DNA of 64,000 bases, taken from NCBI GenBank assembly GCA_002695005.1, contig NZNT01000020.1, positions 434,001 through 498,000 of the forward strand, written 5' to 3'. The notes below the pieces were generated by a model. That model did not search any database. It was not told the origin of the DNA and worked only from the letters and a program-made list of their open reading frames with translations. Below, piece by piece: positions 34,973 to 44,114 of the stretch (positions are counted from its first letter, which is position 1; each line of letters opens with the position of its first letter). This DNA is from Maritimibacter sp. (GTDB lineage: Bacteria > Pseudomonadota > Alphaproteobacteria > Rhodobacterales > Rhodobacteraceae). The position numbers were made by a program, and so were the translations under genes.

Positions 34973-35389
34973 GTGGAAGACAGCAGGATATCCGCCTTGA
35001 GCCAGACCGCTTCCAATCCATCCACCGTCTACTACGACGGCGAGTGCCCGCTGTGCCGGGCCGAGATCGCGCTTTACCGCCGCCATGACGGGGCGGGCGC
35101 AATCGACCTCGTCGATGTGCGGCGAAGCCCGGCGCGTTTGCCGGAGGGTCTTGGCCGCGAGGCGGCGCTCGGGCGGTTCCACGTTCGTGCGGCGGATGGC
35201 GAGATCCTGTCGGGCGCCGCGGCCTTTGCGGAGCTCTGGTCGCGCCTGCCGGGATGGCACCTGCTCGCGCGCTTTGCGCGACTGCCGGGCATCCGGGGGC
35301 TTATGGAGCTCGCCTATCGCGGGTTCCTTTTCGCGCGGCCCTTGATCGTAAAGATCTTCGTCCTGCTGTCGCGGGAGCGCCGGAGATGA
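34973..35389 (+). CDS. DCC-family thiol-disulfide oxidoreductase-like protein (DUF393)
   Basis: The small protein (up to 138 residues) has the DxxCxLC signature YYDGECPLCRAEI near the N-terminus, which gives the DCC family its name and resembles a thioredoxin active site. The C-terminal half (RGFLFARPLIVKIFVLL) may touch the membrane. The start is unclear: GTG 34973 or TTG 34997, the latter with AGGA at better spacing. It overlaps the MFS gene. Function in this setting is unknown. Confidence 0.8.
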   Translation: MEDSRISALSQTASNPSTVYYDGECPLCRAEIALYRRHDGAGAIDLVDVRRSPARLPEGLGREAALGRFHVRAADGEILSGAAAFAELWSRLPGWHLLARFARLPGIRGLMELAYRGFLFARPLIVKIFVLLSRERRR

Positions 35390-36666
35390 CCGAAACCACG
35401 CCGGCCCACGCCACGGGCGAAGCGTCGCCCCGCCGCGACTACTGGCGCGTGGGGTTCCTCGCCATGGCGCTCGCGATGGCGAGCATCCCGATCTACATCC
35501 ACCTTCCAAGCTTCGCCGCCTCGCGGCTTGGCCTGTCGCTGGCCGAGGTCGGCACCATTCTGCTTCTCATCCGGATCGTGGATTTCCTGCAGGACCCGCT
35601 TCTGGGCTGGATGACGGATCGGTGGTCGCACCGGGTCGGTCAGTTCGCCGGCGCCGCGCTGATCGCGCTGGCGGTCGGCTGCATCCTCGTCTTCGCGGTC
35701 GAGCCCATAGGGCCGGCCGCGTTGTGGCTGACCGCGGGGCTGCTCGTCACCTTTACCGGCTACAGCCTCGGCACCATCCTGCTCTACGGTCAAAGCGCGG
35801 CCTTCACGGCGACCGCGCAGCCGGGGGCGCAGCTTGGCCTCGCCGGGGTGCGCGAGATGGGGATTCTCGTGGGTGTCACGCTCGGTGCGGCGGGGCCTGC
35901 GCTCTTGTCCGGCGTGTCGGCATCCGGAGACGGCTATGCGCCCTTCGGCATCGCCATCGCCCTTCTGGCCCTCGTGGCCCTCGTGGTGGCGCGCCCGCTC
36001 TGGTCCAAGGCGCAGCCTGCCAACGTGCGGCTGAACTGGTCGGGGTTCATCGGCTCGGGCGGGGCGTGGCTTCTGGTCCTGGCCTTCATCAACAACCTGC
36101 CGGTCGCGGTGACGTCGACGCTGTTTCTGTTCTTTGTCGAGGACCGGCTGGGTGTGCCCAACTTCGCCGGTCCCTTCCTGATCCTCTTCTTCATTTCCGC
36201 CGGGATCAGCGCGCCGTTCTGGAGCCGGATCACGCAGCGCGTCGGTGCCCGGCGCATTCTGCCGCTGTCCATGAGCCTCGCCATCGTGGCCTTCATCGGG
36301 GCCTTCGCGCTGCCAACCGGCGCCACGCTGGCGTTCGCGGTCATCTGCGTCGCCTCGGGCGTGGCGCTGGGGGCGGACATGGTCGTGCTGTCGGCACTGT
36401 TCGCGGCGAACCTGCAACGGGCGGGGCTTCAGGCCGGGCAGGCCTTCGGGCTGTGGAATTTTTCGTCCAAGGCGACGCTCGCCATCGCCGCCGGCGTGAT
36501 CCTGCCCACGCTCCAGTTCTACGGATTCCGCCCGGGTGAGCCCAACACGGCGGAGGCGCTGACGGCCCTCAACCTGAGCTATGCCATCGTGCCCTGCGTG
36601 CTCAAGATCGCCGCGATCGTGCTGGTCATGGTCATGCCGCGCCGCATCCTCGACACCGAGGGCTGA
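35386..36666 (+). CDS. MFS transporter, GPH/MelB-like
   Basis: The 426-residue protein has about 12 membrane helices and the MelB/GPH-type loop DPLLGWMTDRW after helix 2, the cation-coupled symporter signature; GVREMGILVGVTLG and GVALGADMVVLSALFAA are also family-like. It overlaps the DCC gene (ATGA). It may take up a sugar conjugate or another organic substrate of the halogenated-aromatic cluster. It converges on the MetE-like gene 21 bases away. Confidence 0.85.
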   Translation: MTETTPAHATGEASPRRDYWRVGFLAMALAMASIPIYIHLPSFAASRLGLSLAEVGTILLLIRIVDFLQDPLLGWMTDRWSHRVGQFAGAALIALAVGCILVFAVEPIGPAALWLTAGLLVTFTGYSLGTILLYGQSAAFTATAQPGAQLGLAGVREMGILVGVTLGAAGPALLSGVSASGDGYAPFGIAIALLALVALVVARPLWSKAQPANVRLNWSGFIGSGGAWLLVLAFINNLPVAVTSTLFLFFVEDRLGVPNFAGPFLILFFISAGISAPFWSRITQRVGARRILPLSMSLAIVAFIGAFALPTGATLAFAVICVASGVALGADMVVLSALFAANLQRAGLQAGQAFGLWNFSSKATLAIAAGVILPTLQFYGFRPGEPNTAEALTALNLSYAIVPCVLKIAAIVLVMVMPRRILDTEG

Positions 36667-36687
36667 GGCGCTTCGCAGTCCACCGGC

Positions 36688-37809
36688 TCAGGCAGAGGCG
36701 AGGTCCGCGCCGATCCGCAGGTTGCGAAGCTTTTTCCACGTCACCTCGGGGTCGATCTTGCCGTAGCCTGCGAAGGTGCCGAAGCCGCAGTCGGTACTGG
36801 CGACCACCCTGTCCGCGCCCACGATGTCGATGAAGCGCTGGAGCCGCTGGGCCACGAGCTGCGGGTGTTCGACGTAATTGGAACAGGTGTCGATCACACC
36901 GGGCGCGAGCACCTTGTCCGCCGGGATATCCGCATCGCGCCAGACGACCCATTCATGTTCGTGGCAGGGGTTCGCGCTTTCGAACAGGATCGTGTTCGGC
37001 CGCGCCGACAGGACCACGTCGATCACCTTTTCGAGCGGGATGTCGTGATCGTGCGGCCCTTCGTAGTTGCCCCAGCACAGATGCATCCGCATCCGGTCGG
37101 CGGGCAGCCCCTCGGTCGCCGCGTTCAGCGCTTCGACATTGGCCGCAGCGATCTTGACGAACTCGTCCTCGGACATGTCCTGGTAGCCGGTGTGAGCGGA
37201 CATGGCGAGGTCCGGGCAGTCGAACTGAATGTCGAGGCCCGCGTCGAGGATCGCCTCGTATTCCGGGCGCATCGCGGCGACGAGCGCCTCGAGATAGGCC
37301 TCGTGGCTCGGGTAATAGCGGTTCACCTGGAACGCCGTGATAAGGCCGGGCGAGGCCGCGTTCATGAAGGCGCGCGTGCCGTCGCCCTCGGCCTCCAGCG
37401 CCTCCTTGAAACGGCGAATGTCGTCCAGCGCGGGTTGCAGGTCGACAAGCTTCACCTCGTCGATGCAGGAGGCGCGCGTGAACTCCTGGCTGCCCATGAT
37501 CGCGCTCAGTTTCTTGGCGAGGGCCGGGTGCGCGGCGAGGTCCTTGGCCGGCTTGCGGTCGATGTGTCCGCCGAACCCGCTCAGACGCTCCTGCATGTAG
37601 GTGGAATAGCCGACCTTGCCCAATTCGCCGTCGGAGACGACTGAGACGCCGGCCTCCTTCTGATGCCGGACCGCCTCGTTGATCGCGGCCTGCACGGCCT
37701 GCTCGAACTCCGCCGGGTCATAGGGCTCGCCCTTGTCCTTGGCGAGCAGAAGCCCGGACAGGTAATCGCCGCGCGGCAGGCTTCCGACATGGGTGGTTTC
37801 GATGGTCAT
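36688..37809 (-). CDS. MetE C-terminal-domain-like methyltransferase (cobalamin-independent)
   Basis: The 373-residue protein matches only the C-terminal catalytic barrel of MetE (full MetE is about 750 residues). It opens with TTHVGSLPR and keeps the likely zinc ligands: His and Cys in MHLCWGNYEG, Glu in LFESANPCHEHEW and Cys in STDCGFGTFAG. Stand-alone versions include methionine synthases using other methyl donors and epoxyalkane:CoM transferase. The start at 37809 has only a weak GGGACC site. It diverges from the SDR. It could move a methyl group from a methylated substrate, but this is open. Confidence 0.8.
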   Translation of the reverse strand: MTIETTHVGSLPRGDYLSGLLLAKDKGEPYDPAEFEQAVQAAINEAVRHQKEAGVSVVSDGELGKVGYSTYMQERLSGFGGHIDRKPAKDLAAHPALAKKLSAIMGSQEFTRASCIDEVKLVDLQPALDDIRRFKEALEAEGDGTRAFMNAASPGLITAFQVNRYYPSHEAYLEALVAAMRPEYEAILDAGLDIQFDCPDLAMSAHTGYQDMSEDEFVKIAAANVEALNAATEGLPADRMRMHLCWGNYEGPHDHDIPLEKVIDVVLSARPNTILFESANPCHEHEWVVWRDADIPADKVLAPGVIDTCSNYVEHPQLVAQRLQRFIDIVGADRVVASTDCGFGTFAGYGKIDPEVTWKKLRNLRIGADLASA

Positions 37810-37972
37810 GATGAGGTCCCGTCTGGCATCCGATTTCGTCAGGCGCCATCTGACCACCGCGCCGCGCGGAAGACAACCGGCGAAGGCGCTCGCCCTTGCG
37901 CGCGGATACCGGATGACGGAACGTGGTGCTGCACTGCGGCGTTGGGGCCCCGACGGATCAAGGAGCAATTCG

Positions 37973-38872
37973 ATGAGCAACTGGACCAAGGAAAACATCC
38001 CGGACATGACCGGCAAACGCATTCTGATCACGGGAGGCACCTCGGGGCTGGGCAGGACCGAGACTGAAATCCTTGCGGGGACCGGGGCCGAGGTGATCGT
38101 GGCCGCGCGCAACACCGACAAGGGCGACGACGTGGTGCGCAGCATCCGCGAGGCCCGTCCCGACGCGAAGATCGAGATGCGCCAACTGGATCTTGCGAGC
38201 CTCGCCTCGATCGAGTCGTTCGCACACCGGTTCACTCAGGATTTCGACCGGCTCGACGTGCTCATCAACAACGCGGGCGTGATGGTGCCGCCCTATGGCA
38301 AGACCGAGGACGGGTTCGAACTTCAGATGGGCACCAACCATTTCGGCACCTTCGCGCTGACCGGGCGTCTCCTGCCGCTGCTTCGGCAAACGCCTGACAG
38401 CCGTGTGGTCGTGACTTCGAGCATGGCCCACCGGCAGGGTGACCCGGACCTGTCCGACCTCGACTGGACCGAGCGCAAATACAACGCGTGGCAGGCCTAC
38501 GGGGATTCCAAGATCGCCAACCTCCTGTTCACCTTCGAACTGGACCGGCGTCTCGATGGCAAGGGTCCCCGCGTCATCGCGGCCCACCCCGGTTGGACCG
38601 CCACGGACCTTCAGCGGCACTCGGAGGTCGCCAACCTGCTCAACCACGTCTTTGCGATGAAGCCGGAGCAGGGTGCGCTCTCACCGCTGCGCGCCGCGAC
38701 CGACCCGACTGCGACTTCGGGCGAATACTACGGCCCCACGAAGATGGGCGGAATGCGCGGCTATCCCGAACACGCCACGGCCATTCCGCGCGCCAACGAC
38801 CGTGACCTCGCCGCCGAACTCTGGGCCGTATCGACCGAGCGCACCGGTGTTTCCTACGACCTCGCGGCCTGA
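37973..38872 (+). CDS. short-chain dehydrogenase/reductase (retinol-dehydrogenase-like)
   Basis: The 299-residue SDR has TGGTSGLGR for NADP(H) binding, NNAGVM, and the active-site YGDSK followed by IANLLFTFEL, which is typical of the RDH/WWOX-like group. AAGGAGC lies 7 bases before ATG 37973. No pathway partner overlaps it, so the substrate is unknown. It is followed by the XRE regulator after about 90 bases. Confidence 0.88.
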   Translation: MSNWTKENIPDMTGKRILITGGTSGLGRTETEILAGTGAEVIVAARNTDKGDDVVRSIREARPDAKIEMRQLDLASLASIESFAHRFTQDFDRLDVLINNAGVMVPPYGKTEDGFELQMGTNHFGTFALTGRLLPLLRQTPDSRVVVTSSMAHRQGDPDLSDLDWTERKYNAWQAYGDSKIANLLFTFELDRRLDGKGPRVIAAHPGWTATDLQRHSEVANLLNHVFAMKPEQGALSPLRAATDPTATSGEYYGPTKMGGMRGYPEHATAIPRANDRDLAAELWAVSTERTGVSYDLAA

Positions 38873-38963
38873 GCCGCAGCGCGTGCCTTTTGCATTCCTT
38901 ATGCGGAGCGGCCAAGAATAGGAGCCGGGCGGGAAGCCGTGGATCAGAAGGACGGGTCAGCAG

Positions 38964-39602
38964 GTGGTCAAGAAAACAGGTGAGGTCGCGCTGCGTCAGA
39001 ACCCCCACGCGGTCAGGGAGCAGCGCGAAAAGAACCTCGAGGTCGCCATCGGGCGGCAGGTGCGCGAGTTGCGCAAGCGTCAGCGCATGACCGGGGCCGA
39101 CCTCGCGGGGCTCACGGGGCTGTCCGTCGGGATGCTCTCCAAGATCGAGAACGGCGTCATCTCGCCCTCGCTCAATACCATCTCCGCGCTGGCCCACGCC
39201 TTGCGCGTGCCGCTGATCCAGCTCTTTTCCGGCTACGAGGAAACGCGGGGTTGTATGCACGTCAAGGCGGGCGAGGGGGCCGAGATCGCGCGGGAAGGCA
39301 CGCGGGCGGGCCACCAGTACAACCTTCTGGGCCATATCGGGTCGAACAACTCGGGCGTGGTGGTGGAGCCGTATCTCATCACGCTCGACGAGAACTCGCA
39401 TTTCCAGACGTTCCAGCACGAGGGGATCGAGTTTCTCTATATTCTCGAAGGCAGCGTGAACTATCGCCACGGCGATCAGCGCTACCTTCTGGAACCGGGA
39501 GACTCGCTCTTTTTCGACTCGGACGCGCCGCACGGGCCCGAAGACATCCGGGCGACGCCGCTCCGCTATCTCTCCATCATCACCTATCCACAGACGCGCT
39601 GA
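38964..39602 (+). CDS. XRE-family regulator with C-terminal cupin domain
   Basis: The 212-residue protein has a helix-turn-helix (IGRQVRELRKRQRMTGADLA, then GLSVGMLSKIENGVISPSL) followed by a cupin effector domain (QHEGIEFLYILEGSVNYRHG, DSDAPHGP). This architecture is common in regulators of amine and polyamine catabolism. It lies just upstream of the methylamine operon in the same direction. The start is a GTG at 38964 behind CAGCAGG. The inverted repeat at 39714-39732 is its likely target. Confidence 0.88.
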   Translation: MVKKTGEVALRQNPHAVREQREKNLEVAIGRQVRELRKRQRMTGADLAGLTGLSVGMLSKIENGVISPSLNTISALAHALRVPLIQLFSGYEETRGCMHVKAGEGAEIAREGTRAGHQYNLLGHIGSNNSGVVVEPYLITLDENSHFQTFQHEGIEFLYILEGSVNYRHGDQRYLLEPGDSLFFDSDAPHGPEDIRATPLRYLSIITYPQTR

Positions 39603-39713
39603 CCCGTTCGCGAAGTGCCCGGTTTTTGAGCATCTGTCCCGGCGGCGTGGCAAGTCTGCGCAGGGATTGAGCAGCGCGGGACCGCTTCCCGGAATTTTCC
39701 TCTGACGGTCAAA

Positions 39714-39732
39714 AGTTTCTTTATGAGAAACT
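39714..39732. promoter_or_regulatory. candidate operator for the N-methylglutamate operon
   Basis: AGTTTCT and AGAAACT form a perfect 7-bp inverted repeat with a 5-bp TTATG spacer, 68 bases before mgsA and after the XRE-cupin gene. It is AT-rich in GC-rich surroundings. Dimeric XRE-cupin proteins bind palindromes of this kind; the pairing is inferred. Confidence 0.6.
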
Positions 39733-39800
39733 AGGTTTCCCTCTAATGAAGGTGCGACGACGCGGAATCGCGTCTTGGCAACGTCACGAGGAGACTACCC

Positions 39801-40688
39801 ATGTGCGGCATTGTTGGCCTGTTTCTGAAGTCCGACGATCTGCGCCCCAAGCTGGGCGACATGCTGACCGATATGCTCATCACCATGACCGACCGCGGCC
39901 CAGACAGCGCGGGCATCGCGATCTATGGCGACGAGGCGGAGGGGCGCATCAAGGTCACCGTGCAGGCGGATGCGCCCGAGACGGCCTTTGCCGGTCTCGA
40001 GGATGCGCTTGAAGAGGCCGGCTTCGCCGCCTCCCTGAAGGTGATCGACACCCACGCGGTCGTCACGCTCCCCACCGAAGCCGAGGAGGCCGCCGTCGCC
40101 TGGCTCGAAGCGCGCGGTCTTCGGATCATGGGCGTGGGATCGACGATGGAAATCTACAAGGAGGTCGGCCTGCCGCGCGACGTCGCCGCCCGGTTCGGCC
40201 TGCGTGACATGGGCGGAAGCCACGGGATCGGCCACACGCGGATGGCCACCGAGTCAGCCGTGACGACGATGGGGGCGCACCCGTTCTCGACCGCCGACGA
40301 TCAGTGCCTCGTCCACAACGGCTCGCTCTCGAACCACAACCAGATGCGCCGCAAGCTCGCGCGCAAGGGCGTGTTGACCCGTTCCGAGAACGACACCGAG
40401 GTTGGCGCGGCCTATATCTCGTCGCGCATCGCCGAGGGGGCCACGCTGGGCGAGGCGCTGGAAGGGACCATCGACGACCTCGACGGCTTTTTCACTTTCG
40501 TCACCGGCACCAAGACCGGCTTCGGCGTCGTGCGCGACCCCATTGCCTGCAAACCCGCCGTCATGGCCGAGACCGACGACTACGTCGCCTTCGCCAGCGA
40601 ATACCGGGCCTTTGCCGACCTGCCGGGCATCGACGCCGCGCGGGTGTGGGAACCGGAACCCGCCACCGTCTATTTCTGGGAGCGCTGA
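39801..40688 (+). CDS. mgsA: N-methylglutamate synthase subunit A (class II glutamine amidotransferase domain)
   Basis: The 295-residue protein begins Met-Cys-Gly-Ile-Val; removal of Met exposes the N-terminal Cys nucleophile. It then shows the class II amidotransferase motifs GHTRMATES and VHNGSLSNH and a DLDGFFTFV segment. It corresponds to the glutaminase part of glutamate synthase. In N-methylglutamate synthase the three subunits mirror the GltB domains and transfer the methylamine group to a keto acid skeleton. GAGGAG lies just upstream of the ATG. It is the first gene of the operon mgsABC-gmaS-mgdABCD. Confidence 0.9.
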   Translation: MCGIVGLFLKSDDLRPKLGDMLTDMLITMTDRGPDSAGIAIYGDEAEGRIKVTVQADAPETAFAGLEDALEEAGFAASLKVIDTHAVVTLPTEAEEAAVAWLEARGLRIMGVGSTMEIYKEVGLPRDVAARFGLRDMGGSHGIGHTRMATESAVTTMGAHPFSTADDQCLVHNGSLSNHNQMRRKLARKGVLTRSENDTEVGAAYISSRIAEGATLGEALEGTIDDLDGFFTFVTGTKTGFGVVRDPIACKPAVMAETDDYVAFASEYRAFADLPGIDAARVWEPEPATVYFWER

Positions 40689-40689
40689 G

Positions 40690-41373
40690 ATGCAGAGCTT
40701 GGACATGTCCTCCGTGGACCTGCGCACGGTCAACGAGACCTTGCAGGCCGCCGCGAAATCGCAAGCCAACGCGACCTACGAAATCACCAATCCGCGCGGA
40801 TCGCACGCCGTCGCGGTCGGACTCGACGGGCCGCTGTCGGTCACTGTGAAGGGGTCCACCGGCTATTACTGCGCCGGGATGAACAAGACCGCCTCGGTCC
40901 GGGTGGTGGGATCGACAGGGCCGGGCGTGGCCGAGAACATGATGTCCGGCGAAGTGGTGATCGAGGGCGACGCCTCGCAATACGCGGGCGCCACGGGTCA
41001 TGGCGGCCTTCTCAACATCAAGGGCAACGCTTCGTCGCGCTGCGGCATTTCCATGAAGGGCATCGACATCGTCGTGCATGGCAACATCGGCCACATGTCC
41101 GCCTTCATGGCGCAGAAGGGCAACCTCGTCGTGCTGGGCGACGCCGGCGACGCGCTGGGCGACTCGCTCTACGAGGCGCGGCTGTTCGTGCGCGGGTCGG
41201 TCAAATCGTTGGGCGCCGACTGCATCGAGAAAGAGATGCGGTCCGAACACATCGACATCCTCAAGGACCTGCTGGACCGCGCGGGCGCGGACGCGAAGCC
41301 CGAGGAGTTCAGGCGCTACGGCTCGGCGCGCCAGCTTTACAACTTCAAGATCGACAACGTCGACGCCTACTGA
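40690..41373 (+). CDS. mgsB: N-methylglutamate synthase subunit B (GltB C-terminal, GXGXG repeat domain)
   Basis: The 227-residue protein is built of beta-helix repeats with recurring glycines (GATGHGGLLNIKGNASSRCG, HGNIGHMSAFMAQKGNLVVL), the GXGXG domain found at the C-terminus of glutamate synthase. It starts one base after the mgsA stop. It is a structural subunit of N-methylglutamate synthase. Confidence 0.9.
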   Translation: MQSLDMSSVDLRTVNETLQAAAKSQANATYEITNPRGSHAVAVGLDGPLSVTVKGSTGYYCAGMNKTASVRVVGSTGPGVAENMMSGEVVIEGDASQYAGATGHGGLLNIKGNASSRCGISMKGIDIVVHGNIGHMSAFMAQKGNLVVLGDAGDALGDSLYEARLFVRGSVKSLGADCIEKEMRSEHIDILKDLLDRAGADAKPEEFRRYGSARQLYNFKIDNVDAY

Positions 41374-41383
41374 GGAGCGGACC

Positions 41384-42703
41384 ATGACCCATCAGACATT
41401 GCCCCGACAGTCCTGGACCTTCTCCAACGACATCAACTCGGAAATCCGCCGCGCGGCCGAGACGGGCATCTACGACATCCGGGGCGGCGGGACGAAACGG
41501 CGGGTGCCGCATTTCGACGACCTGCTGTTCCTCGGCGCGTCCATGTCGCGCTACCCGCTGGAGGGCTACCGCGAGAAGTGCGACACGAGCGTGACGCTGG
41601 GCACCCGGTTCGCCAAGAAGCCCATCGAGCTCAAGATCCCGATCACCATCGCGGGCATGTCCTTCGGCGCGCTCTCAGGCAACGCAAAGGAGGCGCTGGG
41701 GCGCGGCGCCACGATGGCCGGCACCTCGACCACCACCGGCGACGGCGGCATGACCGAGGAAGAGCGCGGACATTCCGAGAAACTCGTCTACCAGTACCTG
41801 CCCAGCCGTTACGGCATGAACCCCGACGACCTTCGCCGGGCGGATGCGATCGAGGTGGTCGTGGGGCAGGGCGCCAAACCCGGCGGCGGCGGGATGCTTC
41901 TGGGTCAGAAGATCACCGAGCGGGTCGCGGGGATGCGTGACCTGCCGGTGGGGATCGACCAGCGTTCGGCCTGCCGCCACCCGGACTGGACCGGCCCGGA
42001 TGACCTCGAGATCAAGATCATGGAACTGCGCGAGATCACGGGGTGGGAGAAACCCATCTACATCAAGATCGGCGGCGCGCGGCCCTATTACGACACGGCG
42101 CTTGCCGTGAAGGCCGGGGCGGATGTCGTTGTGCTCGACGGGATGCAGGGCGGCACGGCGGCGACGCAGGACGTGTTCATCGAACACGTCGGCCAACCCA
42201 CGCTCGCCTGTATCCGGCCCGCCGTTCAGGCGCTTCAGGACCTTGGAATGCACCGCGAAGTGCAGCTCGTCGTCTCCGGCGGCATCCGCAGTGGCGCGGA
42301 CGTGGCCAAGGCGCTCGCCCTCGGGGCCGACGCGGTGGCCATCGGCACCGCCGCCCTGATCGCGCTGGGCGACAACGACCCGCAATGGGAAGAAGAATAC
42401 CAAAAGCTCGGCACCACCACCGGCGCCTATGATGACTGGCACGAGGGCCGCGATCCGGCGGGCATCACCACCCAGGACCCGGAACTGGCCAAGCGGCTGG
42501 ACCCGACCGCGACCGGGCGACGCCTTCGCAACTATCTCAACGTGATGACGCTGGAATGTCAGACAATCGCGCGGGCCTGCGGCCACAACCATGTGCACAA
42601 CCTTGAACCCGAGGACCTGTGCGCGCTCACGATGGAAGCCGCCGCGATGGCGCAGGTGCCGCTGGCCGGCACCAACTGGTACCCCGGCAAATCCGGCTTC
42701 TAG
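41384..42703 (+). CDS. mgsC: N-methylglutamate synthase subunit C (FMN-binding glutamate synthase domain)
   Basis: The 439-residue FMN barrel matches the central catalytic domain of glutamate synthase: GMSFGALSGNAKEALGRGA, GQGAKPGGGGMLLGQK, DGMQGGTAATQDVFIEHVG and SGGIRSGADVAKALALGADAV. C-terminal cysteines (ECQTIARACG) may hold a cluster. It carries out the reductive condensation that yields N-methylglutamate. GAGGAGCGG precedes ATG 41384. Confidence 0.92.
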   Translation: MTHQTLPRQSWTFSNDINSEIRRAAETGIYDIRGGGTKRRVPHFDDLLFLGASMSRYPLEGYREKCDTSVTLGTRFAKKPIELKIPITIAGMSFGALSGNAKEALGRGATMAGTSTTTGDGGMTEEERGHSEKLVYQYLPSRYGMNPDDLRRADAIEVVVGQGAKPGGGGMLLGQKITERVAGMRDLPVGIDQRSACRHPDWTGPDDLEIKIMELREITGWEKPIYIKIGGARPYYDTALAVKAGADVVVLDGMQGGTAATQDVFIEHVGQPTLACIRPAVQALQDLGMHREVQLVVSGGIRSGADVAKALALGADAVAIGTAALIALGDNDPQWEEEYQKLGTTTGAYDDWHEGRDPAGITTQDPELAKRLDPTATGRRLRNYLNVMTLECQTIARACGHNHVHNLEPEDLCALTMEAAAMAQVPLAGTNWYPGKSGF

Positions 42704-42709
42704 GACGAC

Positions 42710-42738
42710 CGCGGACGGGGTCGCTGGCCCCGCCCGCG
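42710..42738 (+). other. stem-loop between mgsC and gmaS
   Basis: An 11-position GC-rich stem with a single A-C mismatch encloses a 7-base loop in the 60-base gap before gmaS. No T-run follows. It may tune the amount of gmaS mRNA relative to mgsABC. Confidence 0.5.
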
Positions 42739-42763
42739 ACCAACAGGGAAAGAGGGAAAGACG

Positions 42764-44080
42764 ATGAGCAAGCTCACGGCATTCGCCAAGAAGACAGGCG
42801 TGAAATACTTCATGGTGTCCTACACGGACCTGTTCGGGGGACAGCGGGCCAAGCTGGTGCCCGCCGCCGCCATCGCGGACATGGAGGAGGACGGGGCCGG
42901 TTTCGCAGGCTTCGCCACATGGCTCGATCTCACGCCTGCCCATCCTGACATGCTCGCGGTGCCCGATGCCGACGCGGTGATCCAGCTCCCGTGGAAGCCC
43001 GAGGTCGCCTGGGTCCCGGCCGATTGCGTGATGGAGGGCGCGCCGGTCGATCAGGCCCCGCGCAACGTGCTCAAGCGTATGGTGGCCGCCGCAGCAGACT
43101 CCGGCCTCAGGGTCAAGACCGGGGTGGAGGCCGAATTCTTCCTCCTGTCGCCGGAGGGCGTCACGATCTCGGACCCGTTCGATACCGCCGAGAAACCCTG
43201 TTACGACCAGCAGGCGGTGATGCGCCGCTATGACGTGATCGCGGAAATCTGCGATTACATGCTGGAGCTGGGCTGGGGCCCCTACCAGAACGACCACGAG
43301 GACGCGAACGGGCAGTTCGAGATGAACTGGGATTTCGACGACGCGCTCGTCACCGCCGACCGCCATTCGTTCTTCAAGTTCATGGTCAAGAGCGTGGCCG
43401 AAAAGCACGGGCTGCGCGCCACCTTCATGCCCAAGCCCATCGAGGGGCTGACGGGCAACGGCTGCCACGCTCATATCTCGGTCTGGGACATGGACGGCAA
43501 GACCAACGCCTTTGCCGGCGACGGCGGCGGGCAGATCGGCGAGGTGGGGCTGTCCGAGCAGGGCGGTCAGTTCCTCGGCGGCATCATGAAACATGCCGAG
43601 GCGCTGGCGGCGATCACCAACCCGACCGTGAACAGCTACAAGCGCATCAACGCGCCGCGCACCATGTCCGGCGCGACCTGGGCGCCCAACACTGTCACCT
43701 GGACCGGCAACAACCGCACCCACATGGTGCGCGTGCCGGGGCCGGGGCGCTTCGAGCTGCGCCTGCCGGACGGGGCGACGAACCCCTATCTCCTGCAAGC
43801 CGTCATCATCGCGGCCGGCCTATCCGGCATCAAGTCCAAGGCCGATCCGGGCAAGCGCTACGACATCGACATGTATGCCGAGGGCCATACCGTCACGGAC
43901 GCGCCGCGCCTGCCGCTCAACATGCTCGACGCGGTGCGCGCCTTCGACAATGACGCGGAACTCAAGTCGATGCTGGGCGACGGTTTCGCCGCCTCCTACG
44001 TCAAGATGAAGCATCAGGAGTGGAATTCGTTCGTCTCGCATTTCTCCCGCTGGGAGAAAGAGAACACGCTCGACATCTGA
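42764..44080 (+). CDS. gmaS: gamma-glutamylmethylamide synthetase (glutamine synthetase-like)
   Basis: The 438-residue glutamine synthetase-fold protein has VEAEFFLL for metal binding, ANGQFEMNW, the NGCHAHISVWD nucleotide/metal loop and the FELRLPDGATNPYL segment. The stretch TPAHPDMLAVPDADAVIQLPWKPEVAW is of the GmaS/GlnT type. It ligates methylamine to glutamate with ATP to give gamma-glutamylmethylamide. Placement between mgs and mgd genes strongly supports GmaS over an ordinary glutamine synthetase. Confidence 0.92.
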   Translation: MSKLTAFAKKTGVKYFMVSYTDLFGGQRAKLVPAAAIADMEEDGAGFAGFATWLDLTPAHPDMLAVPDADAVIQLPWKPEVAWVPADCVMEGAPVDQAPRNVLKRMVAAAADSGLRVKTGVEAEFFLLSPEGVTISDPFDTAEKPCYDQQAVMRRYDVIAEICDYMLELGWGPYQNDHEDANGQFEMNWDFDDALVTADRHSFFKFMVKSVAEKHGLRATFMPKPIEGLTGNGCHAHISVWDMDGKTNAFAGDGGGQIGEVGLSEQGGQFLGGIMKHAEALAAITNPTVNSYKRINAPRTMSGATWAPNTVTWTGNNRTHMVRVPGPGRFELRLPDGATNPYLLQAVIIAAGLSGIKSKADPGKRYDIDMYAEGHTVTDAPRLPLNMLDAVRAFDNDAELKSMLGDGFAASYVKMKHQEWNSFVSHFSRWEKENTLDI

Positions 44081-44114
44081 ACGCGGGGAGTGCGCCCTGC
44101 CGGGGAGAAGACCC

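Noticed and set aside
36688-37809. Calling the MetE-like gene a true methionine synthase metE
   Set aside because: It has about half the length of MetE and lacks the N-terminal folate-binding half, so the symbol was not used.
42764-44080. Ordinary glutamine synthetase
   Set aside because: The gene sits between mgsABC and mgdABCD, and the sequence style is of the GmaS/GlnT group.
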